A DNA stretch of 53,058 nucleotides from an uncultured Ruthenibacterium sp. (GTDB lineage Bacteria; Bacillota; Clostridia; Oscillospirales; Ruminococcaceae): positions 1 through 53,058 of the forward strand of contig CALXBN010000059.1 in NCBI GenBank assembly GCA_944386555.1. The letters run 5' to 3'. Below are positions 40,967 through 49,279 of the stretch, one piece after another. Position 1 is the first letter of the stretch; every line of letters begins with the position of its first letter. The notes below the pieces were generated by a model, which worked only from the letters and a program-made list of their open reading frames with translations, had not been told where the DNA came from and made no database searches. Made by a program: the position numbers and the translations under genes.

Positions 40967-43099
40967 TCACTGCGCCAGATACTGTTCCAGCGTCAGGCCG
41001 CTGGCTTTGATCAGCTGGGCCTGTTCCGCACCCACATAGCGCCAGTGCCAGGGTTCCGGGTCGAAACCGGTGATGTCACGGGTGCCGGCCGGATAGCGCT
41101 CAATAAAGCCGTAATTGGCGGCATTGTCCACCAGCCACTGGTATTCCGCGCTGGCGCGGTATGCCGCATCGTCATAATCCGACACCGAGCTGCTGAAGAT
41201 GTCGGCAGCCAGGCCCAGGTTGTGTTCCGACGCGCCGGCAGGGCAGTCGGTATAACCATTGGTGTAATTGGCCTCCTGGGTTGCATACGTGCGGTAGCCC
41301 ACCCGCATCGTGAGGGTATACCCCGCCTGGGACGCCGCATCGATCAGCTGGTTAAAGGCATCGGCGGCGCGGCTGTCCACCGGCACACCGCCTACATCGG
41401 TGGTGGCAATGGCGTCACACTCTTCCCGGGTCATCACTTGGTCCCGGTTCACCAGGCGCATATACCACTCGTCCCGCGGGATGGTCGCCGCCGGCTGCGC
41501 AGGCGTGCTGGCGGAATCAGGCGCGGAAGTGCTGTCGGCCGGCAGACCGGAGACGGACCCGGAAGCCGCCGGCACCGAAGAGGATGCCTCAGGTACCGTG
41601 ACGGAAGGATCCGGCTGATCCCCTTTCTGGAAGAACAGGAAGTATACCGCCACCAAAAGCGCCAGAACCACAAGGGCCGCCACGACGAAAATACCCGTCT
41701 TTTTGCCGGCGCCGCCATTGCCGCCCCGGCCGGGATAATCCTGTACGGCGCGGGTGCGTTTGGGTTTGGGCGCAGGGGCAGGTTCATCCTCTTCCGGGTC
41801 GGCGTCAAACAGATCGCCGTCAAACAGGTCCTTGCCCTGGGCCTGCTGTTCCATTTCGTTGGTATCGGGATACTGGGACAAATCCAAGCCGCTGATGGTA
41901 GCATCGAAATCGTCGTCGTCATCACCGAAAGCCGCCGCAATATTGGAGGCGATGTCCGCATGGGATACAGGCGCATCCGTCTGGGCCGCCCGGTCCTGTG
42001 TTCCGGCCGGCGCCTCAAAGGCGCCCGTCTCATCCAAATCCAGCGCGGCAGTGTCAAACTGCACTGCCGGCACCTCAGCGGCCGGCTGCTCCCCGTCCGG
42101 ACGGGGGGCCGGCGGCGTAAACACTTTGGTCGCCTCGCCATCCTCCGGTCCCGCGGGCATGGTGTTCATCATGGCGCTTTCCAAAATGGGCTTCCACGCG
42201 GGCTCCGCATCCAAATCAGAGGCAGCCGGTGCGGCGGGCTGCGGCGGAACATCCGCCGGCTGCTGTGATGCGGCGGGAGCGGGCTGCGGCTGGGCGGCCG
42301 CCCGCTGCCTGCGGGCGGATTCGATCCGGGACAGCATATCCACATGCCAGTCGATGGGCTTGGGCGCACCGGAGCGCCGCGGCACGGGATTGGGCATCAC
42401 GGCCGGTGCTGCCTCCGAAGGCGCCGGCCCGGCTGAAGGCGAACCGAATACCGGCACACTGGCCGCCTGGGCCGGGGCCTGGGATGCCTCGGCCGCCCCC
42501 TCTTGCGGGCTATCATCAAATGTAACAGCTGTAACAGCCATCGGTGCCGGAGGAACCGCCGGCTGTGCCGACGGCGGTTCCGGCTGTGCCGGGGCAGTAT
42601 CTTCAAACAGGCCCGCCGGCGCATCGGCCAGAGGCTTCACATCCAAATCTTCCAGCGCCTCCAGCCCATCCAGACTGACAGCCTGGGATACCGGCTGGCT
42701 GGCAGCGCCGCCGGCAGGCAGCTGCACATCCGCCTGGGCGTGCGCCGTATTCACCGGCGCTGCCGGGACATCGTCGTCCTCGTCTTCCAATTCCCCCGCG
42801 AACAGGCTTTGAAAAACCGCCGCGCCGATCTCTTCCTCCCGCCGTGAAGCGCTTTCCTGTACGGTTTCAGGGGCCTGCGCGGCCGCGGGCCCCTGGGCAG
42901 CCGGGGCGGCCTTTTCGAACAATCCTGTATCTGCCGCACCGGATGCCGCAGGGGCGTCGGGTACGGCGGGGGTATCATCTTCAAACAGATCCAGCTTCTG
43001 CATACCTGCAAACGCGTCTTCCCATTCCGTGTTCCGGCCAGCGCCGGTGGGGGTATTTGCCTGATTGTCAGGATTTTCAAACAAATCCTCTTTGGGCAC
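40967..43099 (-). CDS. VanY-type carboxypeptidase with long acidic LFE-repeat cytoplasmic region
   Basis: This roughly 710-aa protein starts with about 465 disordered Ala/Pro/Asp/Glu-rich residues, then one membrane span (469-489), a Ser-rich stalk and an M15B VanY domain (ASEHNLGLAADIF at 623-635, PEPWHWRYVG at 681-690). The disordered part repeats a short motif: DLFEN (5-9), DLFED (38-42), GLFEK (59-63), GLFED (163-167), DLFDGDLFDAD (424-434). Start uncertain: the GTG at 43099 has AGGCGG 8 bases upstream; GTG at 43108 and TTG at 43105 are alternatives. It is a paralogue of the smaller VanY protein at 18447-19451 and is divergent from htpG. Confidence 0.87.
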   Translation of the reverse strand: MPKEDLFENPDNQANTPTGAGRNTEWEDAFAGMQKLDLFEDDTPAVPDAPAASGAADTGLFEKAAPAAQGPAAAQAPETVQESASRREEEIGAAVFQSLFAGELEDEDDDVPAAPVNTAHAQADVQLPAGGAASQPVSQAVSLDGLEALEDLDVKPLADAPAGLFEDTAPAQPEPPSAQPAVPPAPMAVTAVTFDDSPQEGAAEASQAPAQAASVPVFGSPSAGPAPSEAAPAVMPNPVPRRSGAPKPIDWHVDMLSRIESARRQRAAAQPQPAPAASQQPADVPPQPAAPAASDLDAEPAWKPILESAMMNTMPAGPEDGEATKVFTPPAPRPDGEQPAAEVPAVQFDTAALDLDETGAFEAPAGTQDRAAQTDAPVSHADIASNIAAAFGDDDDDFDATISGLDLSQYPDTNEMEQQAQGKDLFDGDLFDADPEEDEPAPAPKPKRTRAVQDYPGRGGNGGAGKKTGIFVVAALVVLALLVAVYFLFFQKGDQPDPSVTVPEASSSVPAASGSVSGLPADSTSAPDSASTPAQPAATIPRDEWYMRLVNRDQVMTREECDAIATTDVGGVPVDSRAADAFNQLIDAASQAGYTLTMRVGYRTYATQEANYTNGYTDCPAGASEHNLGLAADIFSSSVSDYDDAAYRASAEYQWLVDNAANYGFIERYPAGTRDITGFDPEPWHWRYVGAEQAQLIKASGLTLEQYLAQ

Positions 43100-43291
43100 A
43101 AACAACACCGCCTTTTCTGTGGTTGTGGGCTCACGGCGGCAGGCTTCCCAATAGCCGCCGCCTGCATATAATTTCTTATATTTTACAGCAAAAGCGCTCC
43201 GGGCGCAAGTATCTGCGCCCATTTCCCGCCGCCTGCAGGTGCGGGGCGCCCGGCAAATGTGAAATTTTTGCAGGAAAACCGGCCGAGGGCC

Positions 43292-43320
43292 TTGCGCTCG
43301 GCCGCAAAAAGATGTATACT
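43292..43320 (+). promoter_or_regulatory. Promoter of htpG
   Basis: TTGCGC (43292-43297), a 17-bp spacer and TATACT (43315-43320). The predicted start point falls inside the CIRCE element that begins four bases downstream. Confidence 0.75.
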
Positions 43321-43323
43321 GAA

Positions 43324-43350
43324 TTAGCACTCATTATACAAGAGTGCTAA
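43324..43350 (+). promoter_or_regulatory. CIRCE operator (HrcA site) of htpG
   Basis: TTAGCACTC, nine bases, GAGTGCTAA: an exact match to the CIRCE consensus, with both 9-bp arms perfect (43324-43332 and 43342-43350). It overlaps the expected transcription start of htpG, the usual place for HrcA repression relieved by heat. Confidence 0.95.
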
Positions 43351-43375
43351 AACACGATTTGGGAGGCGCCGGACC

Positions 43376-45289
43376 ATGGCGACAAAACAATTCAAAGCGG
43401 AGTCCAAACGGCTCCTTGATCTGATGATCAACAGCATTTATACCCATAAGGAAATTTTTCTGCGGGAACTGATCAGCAACGCCAGCGATGCGGTTGACAA
43501 GCTGTACTTCCGCAGCCTGACCGACGACAGCGTGACGCTGAAAAAGAAGGATTTCTGCATCCGCCTTTCCCTGGACAAGGATGCGCGCACCATCACCGTA
43601 TCCGACAACGGCATCGGCATGACCAAGGATGAGCTGGAGAAAAACCTGGGCACCATTGCCCACAGCGGCAGCTTGGGCTTCAAGCAGGAAAACGCCGACA
43701 ACGCCAAGGTGGATATCATCGGCCAGTTCGGCGTGGGCTTCTACTCGGCTTTTATGGTGGCCGCCAAGGTGACGGTGATCAGCCGCGCCTACGGCAGCAG
43801 CGAGGCCTGGCAGTGGGAATCCAAAGGCGCTGAGGGCTACACCATCACCCCCTGCGAGAAGAATACCGCAGGCACCGATGTGATCCTGGTGGTGAAAGAG
43901 GATGAAGGTGAGGAGCATTACAGCGAGTTCCTGGATGAGAACCGTCTGGTGGGCATTGTGAAAAAGTATTCCGATTATATCCGCTGGCCTATCAAGATGA
44001 TGCGCCAGAAGAGCCGGATGATCGAGGGGACCGACAAGGACGCCGAAGGGCACTACAAAACACCGGAGTATGAGGATTACACCGAGGACGAGACGCTGAA
44101 CAGCATGGTGCCTATCTGGAAGCGGGATAAAAAGAAGGTTTCCGACCAGGAGTACGCCGACTTCTACCAGAAGAAATTCGGCGATTGGGAGGCGCCGGCC
44201 AGGGTGATCCAATCCAAAACCGAAGGCACCGCCACTTACACGGCGCTGCTGTTCATCCCCAGCCATGCACCCTATAACTATTATACAAAAGAATATGAAA
44301 AGGGCCTGCAGCTGTATGCCAGCGGTGTATTGATTATGGACAAATGCGCCGATTTGCTGCCTGACTACTTCAGCTTCGTGAAGGGCCTGGTGGACAGCCA
44401 GGATTTGAGCCTGAACATCAGCCGTGAGATGCTGCAGCACGACAGCCAGCTGCGGCTGATCCGCAGCACACTGGAGCGGAAAATCAAAAACGAGCTGGCT
44501 TCCTGGATGAAAAACGACCGCGAAAAGTATGATGCGTTCTTCAAGGCCTTTGGACTGCAGCTGAAAGTGGGCTGCTACGCCGACTTCGGCGCCCACAAGG
44601 ATGTATTGCAGGATCTGCTTTTGTTCCACAGCGCAAAGCAGGACAAACTGATCAGCCTGAAAGAGTATGTAGATGCCATGGCCGAGGGGCAGAAGTACAT
44701 CTACTACGCCGCCGGCGACAGCACCGAGCGCCTGGGCAAGCTGCCCACCGCCGAACGCGTGCTGGACAAGGGATACGACGTGCTGTTCCTGACGGACGAT
44801 GTGGACGAATTTGCCCTGCAGATGATGCGCACCTACTCCGACAAGGAGTTCCGCAACATCGGCGGCGACGACTTGGGCCTGGAGAGCGACGAAGAGAAAG
44901 AAGCGCTGAAGCAGCAGAACGAAGAGCACAAAGCCCTGTTTGACGCCATGAAGGAAGCCCTGGGCGACAAAGTAGCCGCCGTGCAGATGACCCGGAGCCT
45001 GAAGGGCCATCCCGTATGCCTGACCAGTCAGGGGGCGCTGTCCATTGAGATGGAAAAGGTGCTGAACAGCATGCCTGCCCAGGAGGAAAAAGTGCATAGC
45101 CGCAAAGTACTGGAAGTGAACGGCGAGCACCCGGTGTTCAAGGCCCTGGAGGCCGTGTTCAACGCAGACGACAAAGAGAAGCTGTCCGATTACACCGAGC
45201 TGCTGTACGACCAGGCATTGCTGATTGAGGGCCTGCCTTTGGAGGACCCCGTGGCCTACGCCAACCTGGTATGCAAGCTGATGCAGTAA
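43376..45289 (+). CDS. htpG: Chaperone protein HtpG (Hsp90)
   Basis: HtpG (637 aa) is the bacterial Hsp90, an ATP-driven chaperone. The ATPase end is intact: FLRELISNASDAVDKLYF, DNGIGMTKDEL, and GQFGVGFYSAF. The middle-domain arginine loop lies in LNISREMLQ. The C-terminal dimerisation domain ends with CKLMQ. GGGAGG precedes the ATG. Promoter and CIRCE lie directly upstream, so it should be HrcA-controlled. In Bacillus subtilis htpG is outside the CIRCE regulon. A DUF2200 gene follows after 12 bases and is probably co-induced. Confidence 0.97.
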   Translation: MATKQFKAESKRLLDLMINSIYTHKEIFLRELISNASDAVDKLYFRSLTDDSVTLKKKDFCIRLSLDKDARTITVSDNGIGMTKDELEKNLGTIAHSGSLGFKQENADNAKVDIIGQFGVGFYSAFMVAAKVTVISRAYGSSEAWQWESKGAEGYTITPCEKNTAGTDVILVVKEDEGEEHYSEFLDENRLVGIVKKYSDYIRWPIKMMRQKSRMIEGTDKDAEGHYKTPEYEDYTEDETLNSMVPIWKRDKKKVSDQEYADFYQKKFGDWEAPARVIQSKTEGTATYTALLFIPSHAPYNYYTKEYEKGLQLYASGVLIMDKCADLLPDYFSFVKGLVDSQDLSLNISREMLQHDSQLRLIRSTLERKIKNELASWMKNDREKYDAFFKAFGLQLKVGCYADFGAHKDVLQDLLLFHSAKQDKLISLKEYVDAMAEGQKYIYYAAGDSTERLGKLPTAERVLDKGYDVLFLTDDVDEFALQMMRTYSDKEFRNIGGDDLGLESDEEKEALKQQNEEHKALFDAMKEALGDKVAAVQMTRSLKGHPVCLTSQGALSIEMEKVLNSMPAQEEKVHSRKVLEVNGEHPVFKALEAVFNADDKEKLSDYTELLYDQALLIEGLPLEDPVAYANLVCKLMQ

Positions 45290-45301
45290 AGGGGCGCGGC
45301 T

Positions 45302-45649
45302 ATGGCGCAGCCTGTTGGGCAAATGCCCTTCGGTAAAATCTACCCCCTTTTGGTCAATAAAGCTTTGCGAAAGGGGCGCACCCGGGAAGAGGCGGACGCC
45401 GTCATCTGCTGGATGACCGGCTATACCCCAGCGGACCTGGCGCGTCTGGCCCGGACCGGCCTGTCCTACGGGGACTTTTTCACCGGCGCGCCGGCGCTGC
45501 ACCCTGCCCGGACACAAATCACCGGCAAGGTGTGCGGTGTTCAGGTGGAAACCATCGCCGACCCGCTGGAGCGGGAGATCCGCCGGCTGGACAAATTGAT
45601 CGACGAACTGGCCAAAGGCCTGCCGCTGGATCGGATCCTGCGCCGGTGA
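45302..45649 (+). CDS. DUF2200 family protein
   Basis: This 115-aa protein matches DUF2200: FGKIYPLLVNKALRKGRTREEAD, CWMTGY, then ITGKVCGVQVETIADPLE and RRLDKLIDELAKG. Function is unknown; members are small soluble proteins. It follows htpG by 12 bases, so it should share the heat-shock promoter. Strong hairpins end the unit. Confidence 0.9.
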   Translation: MAQPVGQMPFGKIYPLLVNKALRKGRTREEADAVICWMTGYTPADLARLARTGLSYGDFFTGAPALHPARTQITGKVCGVQVETIADPLEREIRRLDKLIDELAKGLPLDRILRR

Positions 45650-45665
45650 CAGCCCTGGCCGGCGG

Positions 45666-45752
45666 CACGCTGCGGTTTTGTGCCGCAGCGTGTGGGCCCA
45701 AGTGAATACGCAAAAAGCGCGGCGACCCTTCATGGATCGCCGCGCTTTTTGC
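45666..45752. terminator. Bidirectional terminator pair after htpG-DUF2200
   Basis: A 10-bp hairpin (45666-45675 with 45683-45692) is followed by a perfect 16-bp stem (45710-45725 with 45737-45752) carrying A and T runs at its base. It separates the plus-strand heat-shock unit from the convergent methyltransferase gene. The rest of the gap to 45830 shows nothing. Confidence 0.85.
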
Positions 45753-45830
45753 ATACAGATCCGGCCCGTACCGGCTTGCGCCGCCGCGCCTTTGGCGGGA
45801 AACCGCCTGCCGGCCCCAAGCTCCTGTCTC

Positions 45831-46628
45831 TCAGGATGTACCGTCTATACGGCGAAGCACAGCTGCTGCCACATAGTGCAGCACCGTAAACTGCGGCGGG
45901 GCGATATTCGCCAGCAGAGCCAAATGTTCGGTTTCAAACGCCGCCACCTGTTCCGGCGGCAGGGCAGCCCCCACGCCCCGGCAGGCTTTCATGCGGCCGT
46001 TCCAGCTCTCCCGGGTAAAGGGCACCTCCACGTCGAACAGGTCGGCAGCCTCCTGGCGGAACAAACCGCCGTAGGCATCAGGCACCGGGATGGGGCGGCG
46101 CACCTCGCCGCCGCCTGTCCAGGCGGGGTTATAGCGCAGGGCCAGTGCCTCGCTGGCAGCGGCCACGGCATCCTCAGCCGGCAGCCAGGCCATGTAGGTG
46201 ATGACAAACAGGCCGCCGGGGCGCAGCAGGCGGTGCAGCAGCGGCGCCAGGCGGACATGGTCCAGGTAGAAATAGCACTGGCAGGCGATGGCAGCGTCGA
46301 AGGACGCATCGGGGAAGTCCATCTCTTCGGCGGGCACACAGTGAAAGGCGATGTCCATCCCCTGCTCGGCCGCCAGGCGGCGGGCCTGGCCGATCTGGCC
46401 GGGCGCGGGGTCCACACCGGTAAAGCGCGCCCCTTCGGCGCACAGCGCGCGGGGCACTACTCCGGTGCCGGTGCCGATGTCCAGCACCCGCTGGCCGGGC
46501 AGCCCCACGCCGTGGGTTCGCAGACAGCTGTAAAACGCCGGCGGGTAAATATCCCGGTAACGGGCATAATCCGCCGCGGTGCGGCTCCAGTCAAACGGGC
46601 GCCCGCCGTCAATATCCGGCTGTTGCAC
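45831..46628 (-). CDS. Class I SAM-dependent methyltransferase
   Basis: This 265-aa enzyme has motif I VLDIGTGTGVVPRAL, motif II region FTGVDPAPGQIGQAR and the acidic segment DFPDASFDAAIA, the UbiE/Methyltransf_11 pattern for small-molecule substrates. The YARYRDIYPPAFY start is typical of that group. The GTG at 46628 has GGGGAG six bases upstream. It is the third gene after the RlmL-like enzyme and the zinc-ribbon protein. The substrate is unknown. Confidence 0.85.
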   Translation of the reverse strand: MQQPDIDGGRPFDWSRTAADYARYRDIYPPAFYSCLRTHGVGLPGQRVLDIGTGTGVVPRALCAEGARFTGVDPAPGQIGQARRLAAEQGMDIAFHCVPAEEMDFPDASFDAAIACQCYFYLDHVRLAPLLHRLLRPGGLFVITYMAWLPAEDAVAAASEALALRYNPAWTGGGEVRRPIPVPDAYGGLFRQEAADLFDVEVPFTRESWNGRMKACRGVGAALPPEQVAAFETEHLALLANIAPPQFTVLHYVAAAVLRRIDGTS

Positions 46629-46664
46629 AGGCTTCTCCCCTTTCTCCGCCTTTTGCCGGCACAC

Positions 46665-47429
46665 TCAGTAATAGTAGTAACCGTAGCCGAAGAACATTTC
46701 CGCCAGGGCACTGAGACCTTCCAGAAGCACATTGAACGCCAGGATACCCAGCACCAGCTGGATCAGCTTGAAAATCAGAAGCGCACGGGCCAGGTTCCGG
46801 CGGGACTGGCTTTCGCTGCTGCCAAACGCCCAGATCAGCAGCACAATCCATCCGGCCACGGGAATGATGGATACCACCAGCATGGGCAGCGCGCTGCCCA
46901 GAGTGAGCGGTGTGCCGTCGGCAAAGGGGGCCGGCACCCCCGGCCCGTAAGGGCCGCCCACCGGCTGGTATCGGGGCCCGCCGGCGTAAGCCGGGCCATA
47001 GGGGCGTTCTCCGCCGCCGGCGTAAGCCGGGCCGCCGGCAGGGCTCTGCCCCGGCATCCCAGCCTCCCCGGGCGTACCGCCCCGGACGTAAGCCGGCTGC
47101 GGGCCGGCCTCTTCCGGGCGCCTGCCCGCAGGTTCCGGCGCAGCCGGCTGTCCGGCAAAGGCCGCGGGCTGCGGGTTTTCCTGCGGAACCCGGCGCCCGC
47201 CGTCCGCCGGCGCATCTTCCGCCGCAGCGGCCGGCTGCTGCGACCCGGCCGGAGAAGCCGCCCCAGGCTGCGGCATTTCTTCCGCTGCGGCCGGGTGCTG
47301 CTCTGCCGGGGCATCATCCGGCCGCTGCCCGGCTACCGGGGCCCAGTCCTCTACGGGATGGCCGCAGTCCGGACAGGTTTGGGCGCCCTCAGGCAGGGGC
47401 GCGCCGCAGTGGGTACAATATTTAGCCAT
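46665..47429 (-). CDS. Zinc-ribbon membrane protein with Pro/Gly-rich linker
   Basis: This 254-aa protein starts with a zinc ribbon (YCTHCGAPLPEGAQTCPDCG, Cys at 5, 8, 19, 22). A disordered Pro/Gly/Ala linker (about 30-175) contains tandem PAYAGG-type repeats, and two membrane spans follow (about 180-202 and 222-240). It ends with YGYGYYYY. Proteins of this build are common in Clostridia and have no known role. It lies between the RlmL-like gene and the methyltransferase gene in one orientation, with a 36-base gap after it. Confidence 0.82.
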   Translation of the reverse strand: MAKYCTHCGAPLPEGAQTCPDCGHPVEDWAPVAGQRPDDAPAEQHPAAAEEMPQPGAASPAGSQQPAAAAEDAPADGGRRVPQENPQPAAFAGQPAAPEPAGRRPEEAGPQPAYVRGGTPGEAGMPGQSPAGGPAYAGGGERPYGPAYAGGPRYQPVGGPYGPGVPAPFADGTPLTLGSALPMLVVSIIPVAGWIVLLIWAFGSSESQSRRNLARALLIFKLIQLVLGILAFNVLLEGLSALAEMFFGYGYYYY

Positions 47430-47477
47430 ACTGATCTCTCCTTTGTGTCTTGGCCGGGCAGCTGTTCCTGCATCCGA

Positions 47478-48587
47478 TCAAAAATACATATAAACCTGGC
47501 ATGGGATCATGCCGTTGTACAGCTTGCGCCGCCGGCGGGCCTTTTGACCGAAGTTCTGCTCGAACTGGGCGTCGGCGGTGATGATGTAGGCCCCCCGCAC
47601 CGGATGCTGTGCCAGGCGCCGGCCCAGGGTTTTTTCCAGGGCGGCTGCGCCGGCCAGGTCCCCCAGGCGCTCGCCATAGGGGGGATTGGTGAACACCAGG
47701 CTGCGGCTTTCGGGGGTGAAATCGGCCACATCCCCCTGGGAAAACCGGCACAGATGCCCCACCCCGGCCTTTTGGGCGTTGGCCTCGGCCAGGGCCACGG
47801 CGGCGGGATCAATGTCGCTGCCCACACCCTCGAAGGCGCAGTCGCGCCGGATCTCGTCCAGGGCACGCTGGCGGGCGCGCTGCCAGGCCGCGGCGGGCAC
47901 AAAGGCGTAGTGCTCGGCGGCGAAGCGCCGGTGCAGGCCCGGGGCTATGTTGGCGGCCTTCATGGCCGCCTCGATCAGCAATGTGCCGCTGCCGCAGAAG
48001 AGATCCTCTGCCCGGGTGTCCGGATAAATGCGGCCCAGGTCCACCATGGCGGCTGCCAGGGTCTCCTTGATGGGCGCCAGGGTGGCACGGCGGCGGTAGC
48101 CCCGCTTGTGCAGGCCCTCGCCGGAGGTGTCCAGCATGATCTCGGCCACGTTTTTGCGGATGGAAAAGCGCACCCGGTATTCCCCGCTGTCCTCGGGCAG
48201 CACCTGTACCCTGTGGCCGCGCTTGAGGCGCTCCACCACGGCTTTTTTCACAATGCTCTGGCAGGCGGGCACGCTGGACAGCTGGCTGGACAGGGATGAC
48301 CCCTTCACGGGGAAGGCGCCGTTTGCGGGGATGAACTGCTCCCAAGGCACGGCGGACACGGCGTCGAACAGTTCGTCGAAGGTGCGCACCGTCCGGCGGG
48401 CCAGCAGCAGCAGGATGCGCTCGGCGCAGCGGCTGTACAAATTGGCCGCGGCCAGGATGTCGGCGTCTCCCTCAAAGCTGACGCGGCCGTCGGTGACGGC
48501 GACGTTCTGGGCGCCGATGCGCTTGAAATCAAAGGCGGCGGCGCTCTCTGTTCCGAAATGGCAGGGCGCGATGAAATGATAGGCCAA
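47478..48587 (-). CDS. RlmL/YpsC-type THUMP rRNA methyltransferase
   Basis: This 369-aa enzyme has an N-terminal THUMP region and a C-terminal N6-adenine-type methyltransferase domain. Motifs are DLFCGSGTLLIEAAM (SAM site), SDIDPAA and the catalytic TNPPYGERLG. RlmL methylates G2445 of 23S rRNA in E. coli; YpsC is the Firmicute relative. A TTG start at 48587 is chosen because GGAGG lies seven bases upstream; an in-frame extension upstream has no SD. A TATAAT -10 element sits at 48728-48733 on the minus strand. Confidence 0.92.
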   Translation of the reverse strand: MAYHFIAPCHFGTESAAAFDFKRIGAQNVAVTDGRVSFEGDADILAAANLYSRCAERILLLLARRTVRTFDELFDAVSAVPWEQFIPANGAFPVKGSSLSSQLSSVPACQSIVKKAVVERLKRGHRVQVLPEDSGEYRVRFSIRKNVAEIMLDTSGEGLHKRGYRRRATLAPIKETLAAAMVDLGRIYPDTRAEDLFCGSGTLLIEAAMKAANIAPGLHRRFAAEHYAFVPAAAWQRARQRALDEIRRDCAFEGVGSDIDPAAVALAEANAQKAGVGHLCRFSQGDVADFTPESRSLVFTNPPYGERLGDLAGAAALEKTLGRRLAQHPVRGAYIITADAQFEQNFGQKARRRRKLYNGMIPCQVYMYF

Positions 48588-48740
48588 GGGAAATCCTCCG
48601 TTTCGCTCGTTTCGGTGCTGCTGAACCATCGGCGCAGCGCGCGAATGGGAGCACGGGCTTCTTTTCCGGCTGACGGCGGGCGGCGAGAAACGCCGCGAAG
48701 GCCCGCGAATACAGCCGTTATGCGGCTATTATACCACAAA

Positions 48741-48770
48741 CCGCGCCCGCCTGGCTAGAGGCGGGCGCGG
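48741..48770 (-). terminator. Terminator of the 151-aa hypothetical gene
   Basis: A perfect 12-bp stem (48741-48752 with 48759-48770) and 6-nt loop; TTTG follows on the minus strand. It overlaps the zone where the -35 element of the RlmL-like gene would fall. Between this and 48588 I see nothing else. Confidence 0.75.
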
Positions 48771-48776
48771 GGTGGG

Positions 48777-49232
48777 TTATGGGGTGATGTTGATCGTCTC
48801 ATCCGGGCCGGCGATCAGGGTTTGAGATGTGGGCATCGCGTCGGCGGCATAGGTGAGGTAAACGGGCTGCCGGAGGGTGTCGGCGCCGAAGTACACAACG
48901 TTGGGGGCTTCACCACTGACGCGCAGCATGTTGCCCGGCGCCAGGTCGGCCACGGGGATCGTCTTGCCCTCTTCCGTGTACAGCGTGTCCTGCGTCAGCG
49001 TGATGGCGGCGCTGCCCACCAGGGCGATTTCCGCGCCGCCGTCCCAGAGGGCGATCCGTTCGATTTTCCGGTAAGTCTGATAGGTTTGTGACTTCACAAG
49101 CTCCACATACGCCCGCCCTTCCCGGCTGGGCAGACTGGCGAACAGCGCCCACAGCAGGCCGATGAGGACAAGCACCATCCCCAGGCCGGCAAGGATCCGA
49201 CGAAGCGCACGCTTTCCACTGGTTTGATTCAC
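48777..49232 (-). CDS. Membrane-anchored hypothetical protein, 151 aa
   Basis: I do not recognise this protein. A basic N-terminus (KRALRRILAG) leads into one membrane span (about 15-33), followed by an extracytoplasmic domain with beta-type strands, for example AEIALVGSAAITLTQDTL and VVYFGADTLRQPVYLTY. The GTG at 49232 has AAGGATG upstream. A TATAAT with extended TGA (49260-49265 on the minus strand) is the likely promoter, inside the gap behind the AraC gene. A terminator follows. Confidence 0.72.
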   Translation of the reverse strand: MNQTSGKRALRRILAGLGMVLVLIGLLWALFASLPSREGRAYVELVKSQTYQTYRKIERIALWDGGAEIALVGSAAITLTQDTLYTEEGKTIPVADLAPGNMLRVSGEAPNVVYFGADTLRQPVYLTYAADAMPTSQTLIAGPDETINITP

Positions 49233-49279
49233 CGCTATTACATCCTTATTGATTAAATTATTATATCAACAATTTTTCC

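Noticed and set aside
43334..45754. 806-codon frame on the minus strand opposite htpG
   Set aside because: It mirrors htpG codon use; no recognisable domains.
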